From positions 1 to 5,223 of the forward strand of contig DROE01000229.1 in NCBI GenBank assembly GCA_011322005.1: a stretch of 5,223 nucleotides of DNA. The letters are read 5' to 3'. The notes under the pieces are model-generated. The model saw nothing but the letters and a program-made list of their open reading frames with translations. It was not told the DNA's origin and did no database searches. The number at the start of each line of letters is the position of its first letter. Position 1 is the stretch's first letter. The position numbers and the translations under genes were made by a program. Source of the stretch: Devosia sp. (lineage in GTDB: Bacteria; Pseudomonadota; Alphaproteobacteria; Rhizobiales; Devosiaceae). Positions 1 through 5,223 of the stretch are shown piece after piece.

Positions 1-116
1 CCAGCGGAGCTGGAATGACGGTGTTGAGGGTGATTTTTTATTGTGAACTGGTTGCGTATCGTGTTTCCGGGCCGGAATGAATTCGGCAATGACAGGGGAG
101 ACGGATCGTTTTTGTT
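1..116. repeat. Gene-free left edge with small palindromes, probably dispersed extragenic repeats
   Basis: No credible coding region is seen here. The first 13 bases form a perfect 5-bp stem (CCAGC, loop GGA, GCTGG) followed by AATGACG. A second palindrome, TTCCGG-G-CCGGAA, lies at 65-77 and overlaps an alternative hairpin at 71-87 (GCCGGA paired with TTCGGC, one G-T pair). Both are next to GGAATGA or CAATGACA strings. Palindromes beside such strings are common in dispersed extragenic repeats of proteobacteria; assigning them to that class is inference. The region lies just after the stop of the minus-strand PHP gene, but on that strand neither hairpin is followed by a U-rich tract, so I do not call a terminator. 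Confidence 0.35.
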
Positions 117-1052
117 TTACAGTTCATTCAGCCAGATCGGGTTTGACCAGGCGCGTTTGCCGGACTGGTCGATAATGACAACGCGGACCCATGGTGAGGG
201 GGTTATCGGAGTCCAGCTTTTGGCAAGGTCCGGCAGGGGGAGACTGGCTGAATTTATGGCGTGGCCAATGCGGGTCAGGGTGCGTGAGGTGCCACCGACC
301 ACGGCGATGGACTCAACCGGTGAGCAGGTGATGTGCAACTGGTCGCGGCTGATTGTCAGTTGGTGGATTTGCGGGCCCTGACTGGAATAAAAATGTCCGG
401 CTTTCAGGGCGGCAAGGATTTCTTCCGGGTCGAGGCTTGGGGCTTTGACATGGACCCAGCCGCCAAAGGCATCGTGGTCGCCATTTCTGAAATGGGCATC
501 ATCGGTGGCGTTGGCGGTGATATGGCGGCCTTCGTTAAGCAACTGGTCGAGCAGGTAGCTGCCATCGCCACGGTCGACTTCAACATCGCAGCCGGTGTTG
601 TAGATTTCAAGGGAATGGGCAATCTCCAGCGCCCGGCCATCCTCGATGGTCAATTGTGACCAGGCCGGGTGGGCGATGGAAACAAAGGCCCCGGTTCGGG
701 CAGCGCGGCGGGCAATGTCGGGGCCGGTCTCGTTGTCACCGCAGGGCTCAAAGTCAAGCGGCAGACCGGCGGCAACGATGTGCCAGAGCTCACCAGTAGT
801 GGTTTCAAGGGCATGCAGTTCAGCCCCGAGCAGGGTGGTGAAACTGTTGGAGCGGAACTTGCGGGTGTCGGCAATTGGCCAGTTGTAATGGGAGATGAAA
901 TGTTCTGACAATTGCAGAAAATCATATCCGGCGCGCTGGTAAGCCTCAATCACCTGTTCAGGCGGCAGGGCGCCGTCTGACAGGGTGGAGTGGGTGTGGA
1001 TATTGCCGCGCCAGAACTGACCGGGCAATGAAAAGGGGGCGATGTCTGTCAT
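117..1052 (-). CDS. PHP-domain metal-dependent hydrolase (CehA/McbA-like)
   Basis: This 311-residue protein carries the ordered metal-binding motifs of the PHP (polymerase and histidinol phosphatase) fold: HTH at residues 19-21, SEH at 49-51, GAELH at 76-80, a histidine at 91, AHPAW at 127-131 and DDAH at 184-187. Such proteins bind two or three metal ions and usually hydrolyse phosphoesters. The substrate here is not evident. FYSSQGP at 221-227 and the following beta-rich tail of about 80 residues fit stand-alone PHP enzymes of the CehA/McbA-like group rather than a DNA polymerase domain. There is no signal peptide, so it is likely cytoplasmic. The ATG at 1052 is chosen because AAGG lies about 7 bases upstream and the HTH motif sits near the N-terminus as usual. 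It lies 79 bp downstream of the small 1132-1419 gene on the same strand, and the two may share a transcript. Confidence 0.9.
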   Translation of the reverse strand: MTDIAPFSLPGQFWRGNIHTHSTLSDGALPPEQVIEAYQRAGYDFLQLSEHFISHYNWPIADTRKFRSNSFTTLLGAELHALETTTGELWHIVAAGLPLDFEPCGDNETGPDIARRAARTGAFVSIAHPAWSQLTIEDGRALEIAHSLEIYNTGCDVEVDRGDGSYLLDQLLNEGRHITANATDDAHFRNGDHDAFGGWVHVKAPSLDPEEILAALKAGHFYSSQGPQIHQLTISRDQLHITCSPVESIAVVGGTSRTLTRIGHAINSASLPLPDLAKSWTPITPSPWVRVVIIDQSGKRAWSNPIWLNEL

Positions 1053-1064
1053 GGCAATGCCTTG

Positions 1065-1090
1065 CTATCGTGCTGTCAGGGCAACGATAG
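1065..1090 (-). other. Inverted repeat in the leader of the PHP gene
   Basis: CTATCGT at 1065-1071 is perfectly complementary to ACGATAG at 1084-1090, giving a 7-bp stem with a 12-base loop. In the minus-strand transcript the hairpin ends immediately before the AAGG ribosome-binding element (1060-1063) of the PHP gene, so it could affect translation or act as an operator. It has no U-tract, so it is not an intrinsic terminator for the upstream gene. Function is inference; a 7-bp stem can occur by chance. Confidence 0.35.
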
Positions 1091-1131
1091 TTGATCTTTT
1101 CAGGACAGGCGAACCACATATGCGACAGGGT

Positions 1132-1419
1132 TTAGGCTGAAACCGCTTCAAGATGAAAACCGCCCATGGCCATCAGCAGGGCCGACGGGGTCTGGCGCAA
1201 TTTTTCAACCAGTGCCTTGGCCCGTGACATCGGGCCATAATAGGCTTCATGCTGGTCGACAAAAATGGCGTCACCGGTTTCGGTATCCGGGTGGCCAAGG
1301 AAGGCGGCAATCTTGCCGCTGGTTGTTACCAATACGATGCAGCCGGTTCCTTCAGATTGCAGGCGACGGCTACGTTCACGCTCAAGGCGTACCTTACTCA
1401 GGTCAATCACATTACTCAT
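1132..1419 (-). CDS. Hypothetical protein, 95 residues
   Basis: I do not recognise a family. The protein starts MSNVIDLSKVRLERER, a short hydrophobic motif followed by a basic charged helix, a common opening for small alphaproteobacterial cytoplasmic proteins. A compact domain follows, with predicted strands around CIVLVTTSGKIAAFLG (27-42) and AIFVDQHEAYYG (51-62), then a helix (65-75) and a hydrophobic segment near the C-terminus (LLMAMGGFHLEAVSA). There is no signal peptide and no convincing transmembrane segment. It is taken as real because it fills the gap between neighbours on the same strand, has a plausible composition, and starts with ATG. No Shine-Dalgarno sequence is visible upstream of that ATG, so the start is uncertain. 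Its upstream side faces the palindromic repeat island, whose nearest unit ends about 95 bp away. Confidence 0.7.
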   Translation of the reverse strand: MSNVIDLSKVRLERERSRRLQSEGTGCIVLVTTSGKIAAFLGHPDTETGDAIFVDQHEAYYGPMSRAKALVEKLRQTPSALLMAMGGFHLEAVSA

Positions 1420-1513
1420 GTGAGGGACGGTCGGTGATTTGCGTTAACAAGAGGTTTATGGGGGGAGGATTTTGTTATGTGGAGAGGGTTTTTTCTCACA
1501 TGAGATTTTGTTT

Positions 1514-1609
1514 CTCTCACGGCTATTCCTCGCTGCGCTCGGGCCTGCGAGGCGCGGCGCGATTGCGCGCCGAAGCGCGGTCGCGCTTAGTCCTCGCTAA
1601 CGCTCGTCC
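1514..1609 (-). repeat. Palindromic repeat unit L (inverted copy)
   Basis: Read on the minus strand, this unit starts GGACGAGCG (plus 1601-1609) and ends GAATAGCCGTGAGAG (plus 1514-1528), matching the start and end of unit B. Its hairpins on the plus strand are 1528-1552 (CCTCGC/GCGAGG), 1555-1572 (CGGCGCG, loop ATTG, CGCGCCG) and 1573-1588 (AAGCGCG, loop GT, CGCGCTT). Two blocks are perfect inverted repeats with unit B: 15 bp (1514-1528 with 1870-1884) and 19 bp (1542-1560 with 1836-1854). The unit is clearly homologous to A and B but more diverged. Confidence 0.75.
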
Positions 1610-1671
1610 GCTGCGGCCCGGCAACAATTGTTCGTATTGGTCCTGACCAGTCCTTACTGAGAATCCGCATT

Positions 1672-1771
1672 GGAGGAGCGAACCTTTGGTTCGTTCTGAC
1701 TGGGCGCAAGCGCCCCGGCGCTGATGCGCCGCCCCCGCGGAGCATTTTTGCATGGCAAAAATCTGCGAGAG
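1672..1771 (+). repeat. Palindromic repeat unit A (direct copy)
   Basis: The first 61 bases (1672-1732) match unit B (1782-1842) at 57 of 61 positions by my count. Four hairpins follow in order: CGAACC-TTT-GGTTCG (1679-1693); GGGCGC-AA-GCGCCC (1702-1715); CGGCGC-TGAT-GCGCCG (1716-1731); and ATTTTTGC-ATG-GCAAAAAT (1744-1762). The last differs completely in sequence from its counterpart in B yet is an equally perfect stem. The unit ends in GAGAG like the other two. Confidence 0.8.
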
Positions 1772-1781
1772 CGAAATAACC

Positions 1782-1884
1782 GGAGGAGCGAACACTTGGT
1801 TCGTTTTGACTGGGCGCAAGCGCCCCGGCGCTAATGCGCCGCGCCTCGCAGGCCGAACGCATAGCGTTCGAATAGCCGTGAGAG
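1782..1884 (+). repeat. Palindromic repeat unit B (direct copy)
   Basis: The unit lies 110 bp after unit A in the same orientation, and its right end is 14 bp from the mepA stop codon. Its hairpins are CGAAC-ACTTG-GTTCG (1789-1803), GGGCGC-AA-GCGCCC (1812-1825), CGGCGC-TAAT-GCGCCG (1826-1841) and CGAACGC-ATA-GCGTTCG (1854-1870). It ends GAATAGCCGTGAGAG, the perfect inverse of the left end of unit L, so L and B together form imperfect terminal inverted repeats of a 371-bp block. In the mepA transcript the 1854-1870 hairpin would lie just after the stop and could protect the 3' end, but no U-tract follows it. Confidence 0.8.
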
Positions 1885-1898
1885 GGATAAATACCGCG

Positions 1899-2837
1899 CT
1901 ACTTCGCCGTCAACACCGCACGGCACATCCTCGGTAAATCCTTCAGCGTTTTCTGCCTCCTCCGCCGGGGTTTCTTGCGCGGTATGGGGATGCCGTCGAT
2001 AAAACGGGGCGGGGGTTTGGCGCGGCGCCAGGGTTTGTCGGAATACCAGTAGGCCAGTTCGGTGCCGCAGCCGGTGCCGTCTTTGGGGCGAGGTTCGGCC
2101 TGGGACCTGCAACCGGGAACCCCGGGCAGACAGCGCAGACGGATGTGGAAATGATAATTATGACCGTAATAGGCGCGGACCTTGCGCAGCCATGAACGAT
2201 CCGCCTGTCCGCGCGACCAGTCGCACAGGGCTTTTTTGATTGGCGGATGGACGAATATCCGCTGCACCAGATCATAGGAGGCGGCACGGCGGATCAGTCT
2301 GGCATGGGCATTGGTCCAGCGTTTGGGATTAATGCGCTTGCGGTCAAGGACCATCAGTTTGGCGCTGATGGTGGCGCGTTCCTTGCGGCTGAGGATGCGG
2401 TTTGGCATCGGCGTCAGCCAGATATCGGCATCAAGGCCCATCTGGTGACTGGCATGGCCGGTCAGCATCGGCCCGCCGCGTGGTTGTGACATGTCCCCAA
2501 CCAGCAGGCCGTTCCAGCCGTCCTGGGCTTTGGCCTCAATGGCAAGGCGTTTGAGCAGTTCAATCAGTTGTGGGTGGCCCCAGTTCCGGTTACGCTCCAG
2601 CCGCATAACCTGCCAGGCACTGCCGGTAACCGGCATTTGTACGCCACCAGCCAGACAGCCTTTGGTGTAATAGCCAATGGCCCGTGGTTGCATGTTGGCG
2701 GGCGTTTTTATGAAACCGAAAAGTTTTTTGGCCGGGGTGGTCTCGAGTCTTGAAGATGAGTTATTGCCGCTGGAGGCCGTGAAGCCAGATAACAGGGCAA
2801 CGGTTAGTGTGAGAATTGGCAAGCGCAGGGAAAGCAT
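1899..2837 (-). CDS. mepA: Penicillin-insensitive murein endopeptidase MepA (peptidase family M74)
   Basis: This enzyme cleaves D-alanyl-meso-diaminopimelyl cross-bridges in peptidoglycan in the periplasm. The 312-residue product has a hydrophobic N-terminal signal segment (about residues 1-20). The zinc-site motif of the family follows as GHASHQMGLDADIWL (127-141), with H131 and D138 seven residues apart as in E. coli MepA, then HNYHFHIRL (226-234) supplying the last histidine ligand. Six cysteines (61, 205, 236, 243, 257, 305) match the number and order I recall for the three disulfides of the E. coli enzyme, including the pair seven apart. The ATG at 2837 is chosen because it begins the signal peptide and lies 10 bp after the sspB stop; a longer frame would overlap sspB. 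No strong Shine-Dalgarno sequence is visible, so translation may be coupled to sspB. The C-terminus has an arginine- and lysine-rich stretch (286-294). Confidence 0.95.
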   Translation of the reverse strand: MLSLRLPILTLTVALLSGFTASSGNNSSSRLETTPAKKLFGFIKTPANMQPRAIGYYTKGCLAGGVQMPVTGSAWQVMRLERNRNWGHPQLIELLKRLAIEAKAQDGWNGLLVGDMSQPRGGPMLTGHASHQMGLDADIWLTPMPNRILSRKERATISAKLMVLDRKRINPKRWTNAHARLIRRAASYDLVQRIFVHPPIKKALCDWSRGQADRSWLRKVRAYYGHNYHFHIRLRCLPGVPGCRSQAEPRPKDGTGCGTELAYWYSDKPWRRAKPPPRFIDGIPIPRKKPRRRRQKTLKDLPRMCRAVLTAK

Positions 2838-2847
2838 GGCTACCGGG

Positions 2848-3369
2848 CTATTTTTTCTTGCGAAAGCTGTCGAGCGAAACGACGGTTGAATCATCGTTGG
2901 AGGCTTCAGAGGGGGCCATTTCGGCAGCTTCGGCTTCTTCTTCGCTGACCGGCTGGTCCTCTTCTGTTTCGCCATCTTCTTCCTCAATCTCTTTTTCCAG
3001 AGTGCTTTCCTCACCCGCAACTTCAAACTGCAGGCCGAACTGGACAGATGGGTCAAAGAAACCTTTAACAGCGGCATAAGGAATTATCAGTTTTTCCGGG
3101 GCGTTGTCGAAGGACAACTCCACTTCAAAAAACTTTTCATAGACTTCAAGATTCCAGAACTGATGCTGCAATACGATGGTCATTTCGTCTTTGTATTTTT
3201 TGCGCAAGCGGTCAGATACGGTAACGCCGGGATGATTGATGGAGACGGCAATGAAAAAGTGATGATCGCCGGGCAGGCCGCTTTCGCGCACCCGCAACAG
3301 GGCCAGCCTGACAACCGAGCGCAGCGCATCCTGAGCCAGCAGGTCATATCTCATCAGGTCTTCGGCCAT
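2848..3369 (-). CDS. sspB: SspB, ClpXP protease adaptor (alphaproteobacterial type)
   Basis: SspB tethers ssrA-tagged and some other substrates to the ClpX unfoldase for degradation by ClpP in the cytoplasm. The 173-residue product begins MAEDLMRYDLLAQDALR, typical of alphaproteobacterial SspB, followed by the substrate-binding beta-fold (about residues 35-118) with HHFFIAVSINHPGV, LQHQFWNLEV and IIPYAAVKGFFDPS. Residues 119-160 are a strongly acidic, presumably disordered linker. The tail VVSLDSFRKKK is the expected ClpX-docking segment. The start at 3369 is preferred over a TTG ten codons upstream because AAGGAAG lies five bases before it and the family N-terminus begins there. It is the first gene of a probable two-gene operon with mepA. 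Confidence 0.95.
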   Translation of the reverse strand: MAEDLMRYDLLAQDALRSVVRLALLRVRESGLPGDHHFFIAVSINHPGVTVSDRLRKKYKDEMTIVLQHQFWNLEVYEKFFEVELSFDNAPEKLIIPYAAVKGFFDPSVQFGLQFEVAGEESTLEKEIEEEDGETEEDQPVSEEEAEAAEMAPSEASNDDSTVVSLDSFRKKK

Positions 3370-3374
3370 GGGGT

Positions 3375-3381
3375 CTTCCTT
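3375..3381 (-). promoter_or_regulatory. Ribosome-binding site of sspB
   Basis: On the minus strand AAGGAAG lies five bases upstream of the ATG at 3369. It decides the start: the upstream in-frame TTG at 3399 has no comparable element. Confidence 0.7.
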
Positions 3382-3503
3382 GTTTCTGGTCCGGTTCAAT
3401 CCGGGTTATTGCGCGAATCTGGTTGACGCTACCTTACACCTGTTACTGTTGCAGATAAATGGGGTTTTTGACGGGCAGCCTGCCTACGGGTTTTTTTAAC
3501 ACC

Positions 3504-3532
3504 TTTATAATATAGTGCTGCTCCAGAGTTAA
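3504..3532 (-). promoter_or_regulatory. Candidate sigma-70-type promoter for sspB-mepA
   Basis: Read on the minus strand, TTAACT (plus 3527-3532) and TATAAA (plus 3504-3509) are 17 bases apart. They match the -35 consensus at 4 of 6 positions and the -10 consensus at 5 of 6. It lies in the only sizeable intergenic region upstream of sspB and would give a 5' leader of about 130 bases. The AT-rich core is shared with a candidate promoter facing the other way, so direction is uncertain from sequence alone. Confidence 0.4.
3506..3511 (+). promoter_or_regulatory. Candidate -10 element for the acyltransferase gene
   Basis: TATAAT, a perfect -10 consensus, lies 38 bases before the ATG at 3550. No good -35 hexamer is found 15-18 bases upstream; TTGACG at 3468-3473 is too distant (32-base spacer). 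It overlaps the candidate -10 of the divergent sspB promoter, so the two genes may compete for or share this site. Confidence 0.35.
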
Positions 3533-3549
3533 TATCTGTCGGGGGTTAA

Positions 3550-4824
3550 ATGCTGAATAAATTTGTCCGGCCAAAACCGAATGCCATGCTTATCCGGGCG
3601 CTGGCCCCGGTGAACACTGTCCTGTGCCTGAAGGGGTTACCGCTGTTACGGGATATTCCGGGTTTAAACCGAATTCCCGGTGTTCGTGGCATCTGCAATG
3701 TTCGCCATATTGACTTCCCGAAGGCAGATCAGGACCGGTTGTCGAAAATTTGTGCCGGTGACAAGATTGTCTTTCTGGCCCCGAACCACCCGGAATTTTT
3801 TACCGACTGGATGCTGGACAAGTATGTGACGTCACTGACTTGTACGATGGCGGCGAACTGGGCAACCCATGGGGTGGTTAACGGGCTGGGAGCGATGATG
3901 CAGAAATTCTGGCTGGCCAATAATCTGATTGCACAAATTCCCGGCAATCCCGGACCGAGCCGGGCTTATTCGGTGGAGTGGGCCGGAAAAGGTCATGGTG
4001 TGCTCCTTCATCCAGAAGGCGGAGTTGGCTGGCATTCAAACTATATCGCACCGCTGTTTCCCGGTGCGCTCGAGATGGCGCGTGAAGCACTGGCAGAACA
4101 TCCCGCTGGCGAAGCCTATGTGGCCCCGGTGGTGTGGAAACTGGTTTTTGAAGGTGATGTCACTTCCCGTCTGCACAAGGAATGCGGCTATGTGGAAGGC
4201 AAACTGAAAATCAGGCGTGGTGATGATGGTGACAAAATTGCGGAAAGGGTTTTTCATATCTATCAGGTGCTGCTGGAGCGAGACGAAGAGAAATGGGGCG
4301 TGGTGGTTGACATAAGTGCAAACTATCGGCACCGGCAACTGGCCCTTATCAAGGCATTGCGGCAAAAGCTTTGTGATCAAATTCACGACAGCTATGTGCC
4401 GCAAGAAGGCGAATTGCTGCTGCGCGGGGCGCGGCGCTGGATGCGCGAACACAAGAAGGCGGAAAACCGCAGACTGGTGCGTGATCTGGTCAATACGATT
4501 GCCCGGCATGAAAGTCTGGATGAGTATGCTTTTGTCAATGAAACGGTTACACAGGAAGAGCTGGCCGAACATATCAAGCGGATCAGAAGGGATTATTGCA
4601 AGGGGACTTTAAAAGACACATTGAATGCCTTTGTGCCCCAGGCAGCAGGACGGCGGACAGCCCATATCAGGGTGCCGGAACCTTTTGCCCTGCATGGTAA
4701 AGAGGGCAAAAAAGTCAAACTGGAAGATTTGCGGACGCGAATGCAGGAAAGTCTTGATACAATCAATAGCGAAGTTGAGGCGCAAGGCGGGTTTATCCGG
4801 TTTGACAATCCGTTTCAGGAGTAA
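3550..4824 (+). CDS. PlsC-like lysophospholipid/glycerolipid acyltransferase family protein
   Basis: The 424-residue protein has the ordered blocks of the PlsC acyltransferase fold, which transfers acyl chains to glycerol-phosphate or lysophospholipid acceptors at the inner membrane. Block I is APNHPEFFTDW (77-87), with the catalytic histidine expected at H80 and the aspartate at D86. Block III is LLHPEGGVGW (152-161), equivalent to the family EGT/EGG element. PLFPGALEMA (168-177) and VAPVVWKLVF (191-200) fit the later substrate-site blocks. The H-to-D spacing is five residues rather than the usual four. About 220 charged, mostly helical residues follow the core, longer than a typical 240-270-residue PlsC; their role is unknown. 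There is no evident signal peptide; the hydrophobic stretch at 13-33 may contact the membrane. The start at 3550 has a weak GGGGG four bases upstream. Acceptor and donor cannot be told from sequence. Confidence 0.85.
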   Translation: MLNKFVRPKPNAMLIRALAPVNTVLCLKGLPLLRDIPGLNRIPGVRGICNVRHIDFPKADQDRLSKICAGDKIVFLAPNHPEFFTDWMLDKYVTSLTCTMAANWATHGVVNGLGAMMQKFWLANNLIAQIPGNPGPSRAYSVEWAGKGHGVLLHPEGGVGWHSNYIAPLFPGALEMAREALAEHPAGEAYVAPVVWKLVFEGDVTSRLHKECGYVEGKLKIRRGDDGDKIAERVFHIYQVLLERDEEKWGVVVDISANYRHRQLALIKALRQKLCDQIHDSYVPQEGELLLRGARRWMREHKKAENRRLVRDLVNTIARHESLDEYAFVNETVTQEELAEHIKRIRRDYCKGTLKDTLNAFVPQAAGRRTAHIRVPEPFALHGKEGKKVKLEDLRTRMQESLDTINSEVEAQGGFIRFDNPFQE

Positions 4825-4827
4825 AGC

Positions 4828-5223
4828 TTACTCGGCCGCCAACATCGTTGATTGCAGATTGCTGAAGCTTTCGGTTATGTGACAGGCAAGGGCATCGATG
4901 GCGCTGCTGGGGGTGCCTTCGGCGCGCAGAAGGCCGATGTCGAATTCGCCGAGCGGTTTAAAACCTTCTGCCTGCGTGAGAACGCGCATGCCCTTGTGCA
5001 TAATGAAACGGGGAATGGCAGCAACAGCCATGCCTGATAACACCATGGAAGCAACTGCGTTGGAATTGGAACTGACATAGGCAATACGGTGGTCACGACC
5101 TGATGCCTCCATGGCAGCAATCGACATTTTTCGCCAACTGCAACTCACCTGGCTCAACGCGAGTGGAACGATGTCTTTTTCGTGGGCGTGATGGTTTCTG
5201 GAGGTAACCCAGACAAGTTCCTC
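4828..5223 (-). CDS. LysR-family transcriptional regulator, C-terminal part (cut by window edge)
   Basis: The frame stays open to the right edge, giving 131 visible codons before the stop, so the N-terminal DNA-binding helix-turn-helix lies outside the window. The visible part is the second half of a LysR effector-binding domain: LVWVTSRNHH near the edge, then ALSQVSCSW, GRDHRIAYVSSNSNAVASMV, the glycine- and alanine-rich turn SGMAVAAIP, GMRVLTQAEGFKPLGEFDIGLLR, and a final amphipathic helix. An internal TTG at 5157 is not the start, because the codons upstream of it continue the domain without a break. It converges on the acyltransferase gene with a 3-bp gap. As the two genes are not divergent, there is no positional evidence that this regulator controls its neighbour. 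Confidence 0.9.
   Translation of the reverse strand, partial: EELVWVTSRNHHAHEKDIVPLALSQVSCSWRKMSIAAMEASGRDHRIAYVSSNSNAVASMVLSGMAVAAIPRFIMHKGMRVLTQAEGFKPLGEFDIGLLRAEGTPSSAIDALACHITESFSNLQSTMLAAE

Larger units (their letters stand above)
1420..1898. other. 479-bp gene-free region holding a palindromic repeat island
   Basis: The stretch lies between the start of the 95-residue gene and the stop of mepA. Positions 1420-1513 are AT-richer and contain a 9-bp direct repeat GATTTTGTT (1468-1476 and 1504-1512). Positions 1514-1884 are packed with GC-rich hairpins arranged as three related units (listed separately) around a 62-bp spacer at 1610-1671. The spacer has its own small palindromes: AACAATTGTT (1623-1632) and TGGTC-CT-GACCA (1638-1649). 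Reading frames open here only because the repeats lack stops; their translations are arginine- and alanine-rich and duplicated, so I do not call them genes. Confidence 0.8.

Noticed and set aside
43..381. A 112-residue plus-strand frame at the left edge
   Set aside because: It mostly lies opposite the PHP gene, whose motifs are clear, and shows no domain of its own.
1514..1884. CRISPR array
   Set aside because: Only two direct copies about 100 bp long exist, plus one inverted copy, with no short regular repeats, unique spacers or cas genes.
1514..1884. Complete insertion sequence
   Set aside because: The block has inverted ends but is only 371 bp long, encodes no transposase, and shows no clear target-site duplication.
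1523..1937. Open frames across the repeat island (minus 1523-1819 and 1587-1862, plus 1752-1937)
   Set aside because: Their translations are duplicated arginine- and alanine-rich text produced by the palindromic repeats, with no domain or convincing start.
2838..3077. An 80-residue N-terminal extension of MepA
   Set aside because: It overlaps the 3' end of sspB in another frame and its lysine-rich composition mirrors the acidic SspB linker. The signal peptide begins at the ATG at 2837.
3474..3497. Intrinsic terminator (GGCA/TGCC stem, then a T-run)
   Set aside because: The stem is only 4 bp and is separated from the T-run by several bases. On the plus strand no upstream gene needs terminating there.
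4036..4572. A 178-residue antisense frame inside the acyltransferase gene
   Set aside because: It lies wholly opposite a well-supported coding gene and has no recognisable domain.
4828..5157. A complete 109-residue gene starting at TTG 5157
   Set aside because: The codons from 5158 to 5223 continue the LysR effector domain in frame, so this is an internal codon of a gene cut by the window edge.

Overview
The window reads as a piece of an alphaproteobacterial chromosome. The clearest sign is an SspB of the alphaproteobacterial type: a compact N-terminal domain, a long acidic linker, and a conserved C-terminal tail (VVSLDSFRKKK). Base composition is moderately GC-rich and genes are closely packed. 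I cannot place it below class level.

Layout from left to right. Positions 1-116 hold no gene but carry small palindromes of the kind found in dispersed extragenic repeats. Two minus-strand genes follow: a PHP-domain metallohydrolase (117-1052) and an unrecognised 95-residue protein (1132-1419). Positions 1420-1898 have no credible gene. They hold the most unusual structure in the window: three copies of a roughly 100-bp multi-hairpin repeat, two in direct tandem and one inverted. Positions 1899-3369 are a two-gene minus-strand unit, sspB then mepA, with 10 bp between them. A roughly 180-bp divergent intergenic region separates this unit from a plus-strand PlsC-like acyltransferase (3550-4824). 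That gene converges, with only 3 bp between stop codons, on the 3' part of a minus-strand LysR-family regulator that runs off the right edge.

Functionally, sspB (delivery of substrates to ClpXP) and mepA (periplasmic peptidoglycan endopeptidase) look co-transcribed although their roles are not obviously linked. The acyltransferase is probably a membrane-lipid enzyme. The PHP hydrolase and the small protein cannot be tied to a pathway from sequence alone. I see no CRISPR array, tRNA, rRNA, transposase or phage gene. The best candidate for something new is the repeat island: its copies differ in stem sequence yet keep their stems paired, which points to selection on structure.
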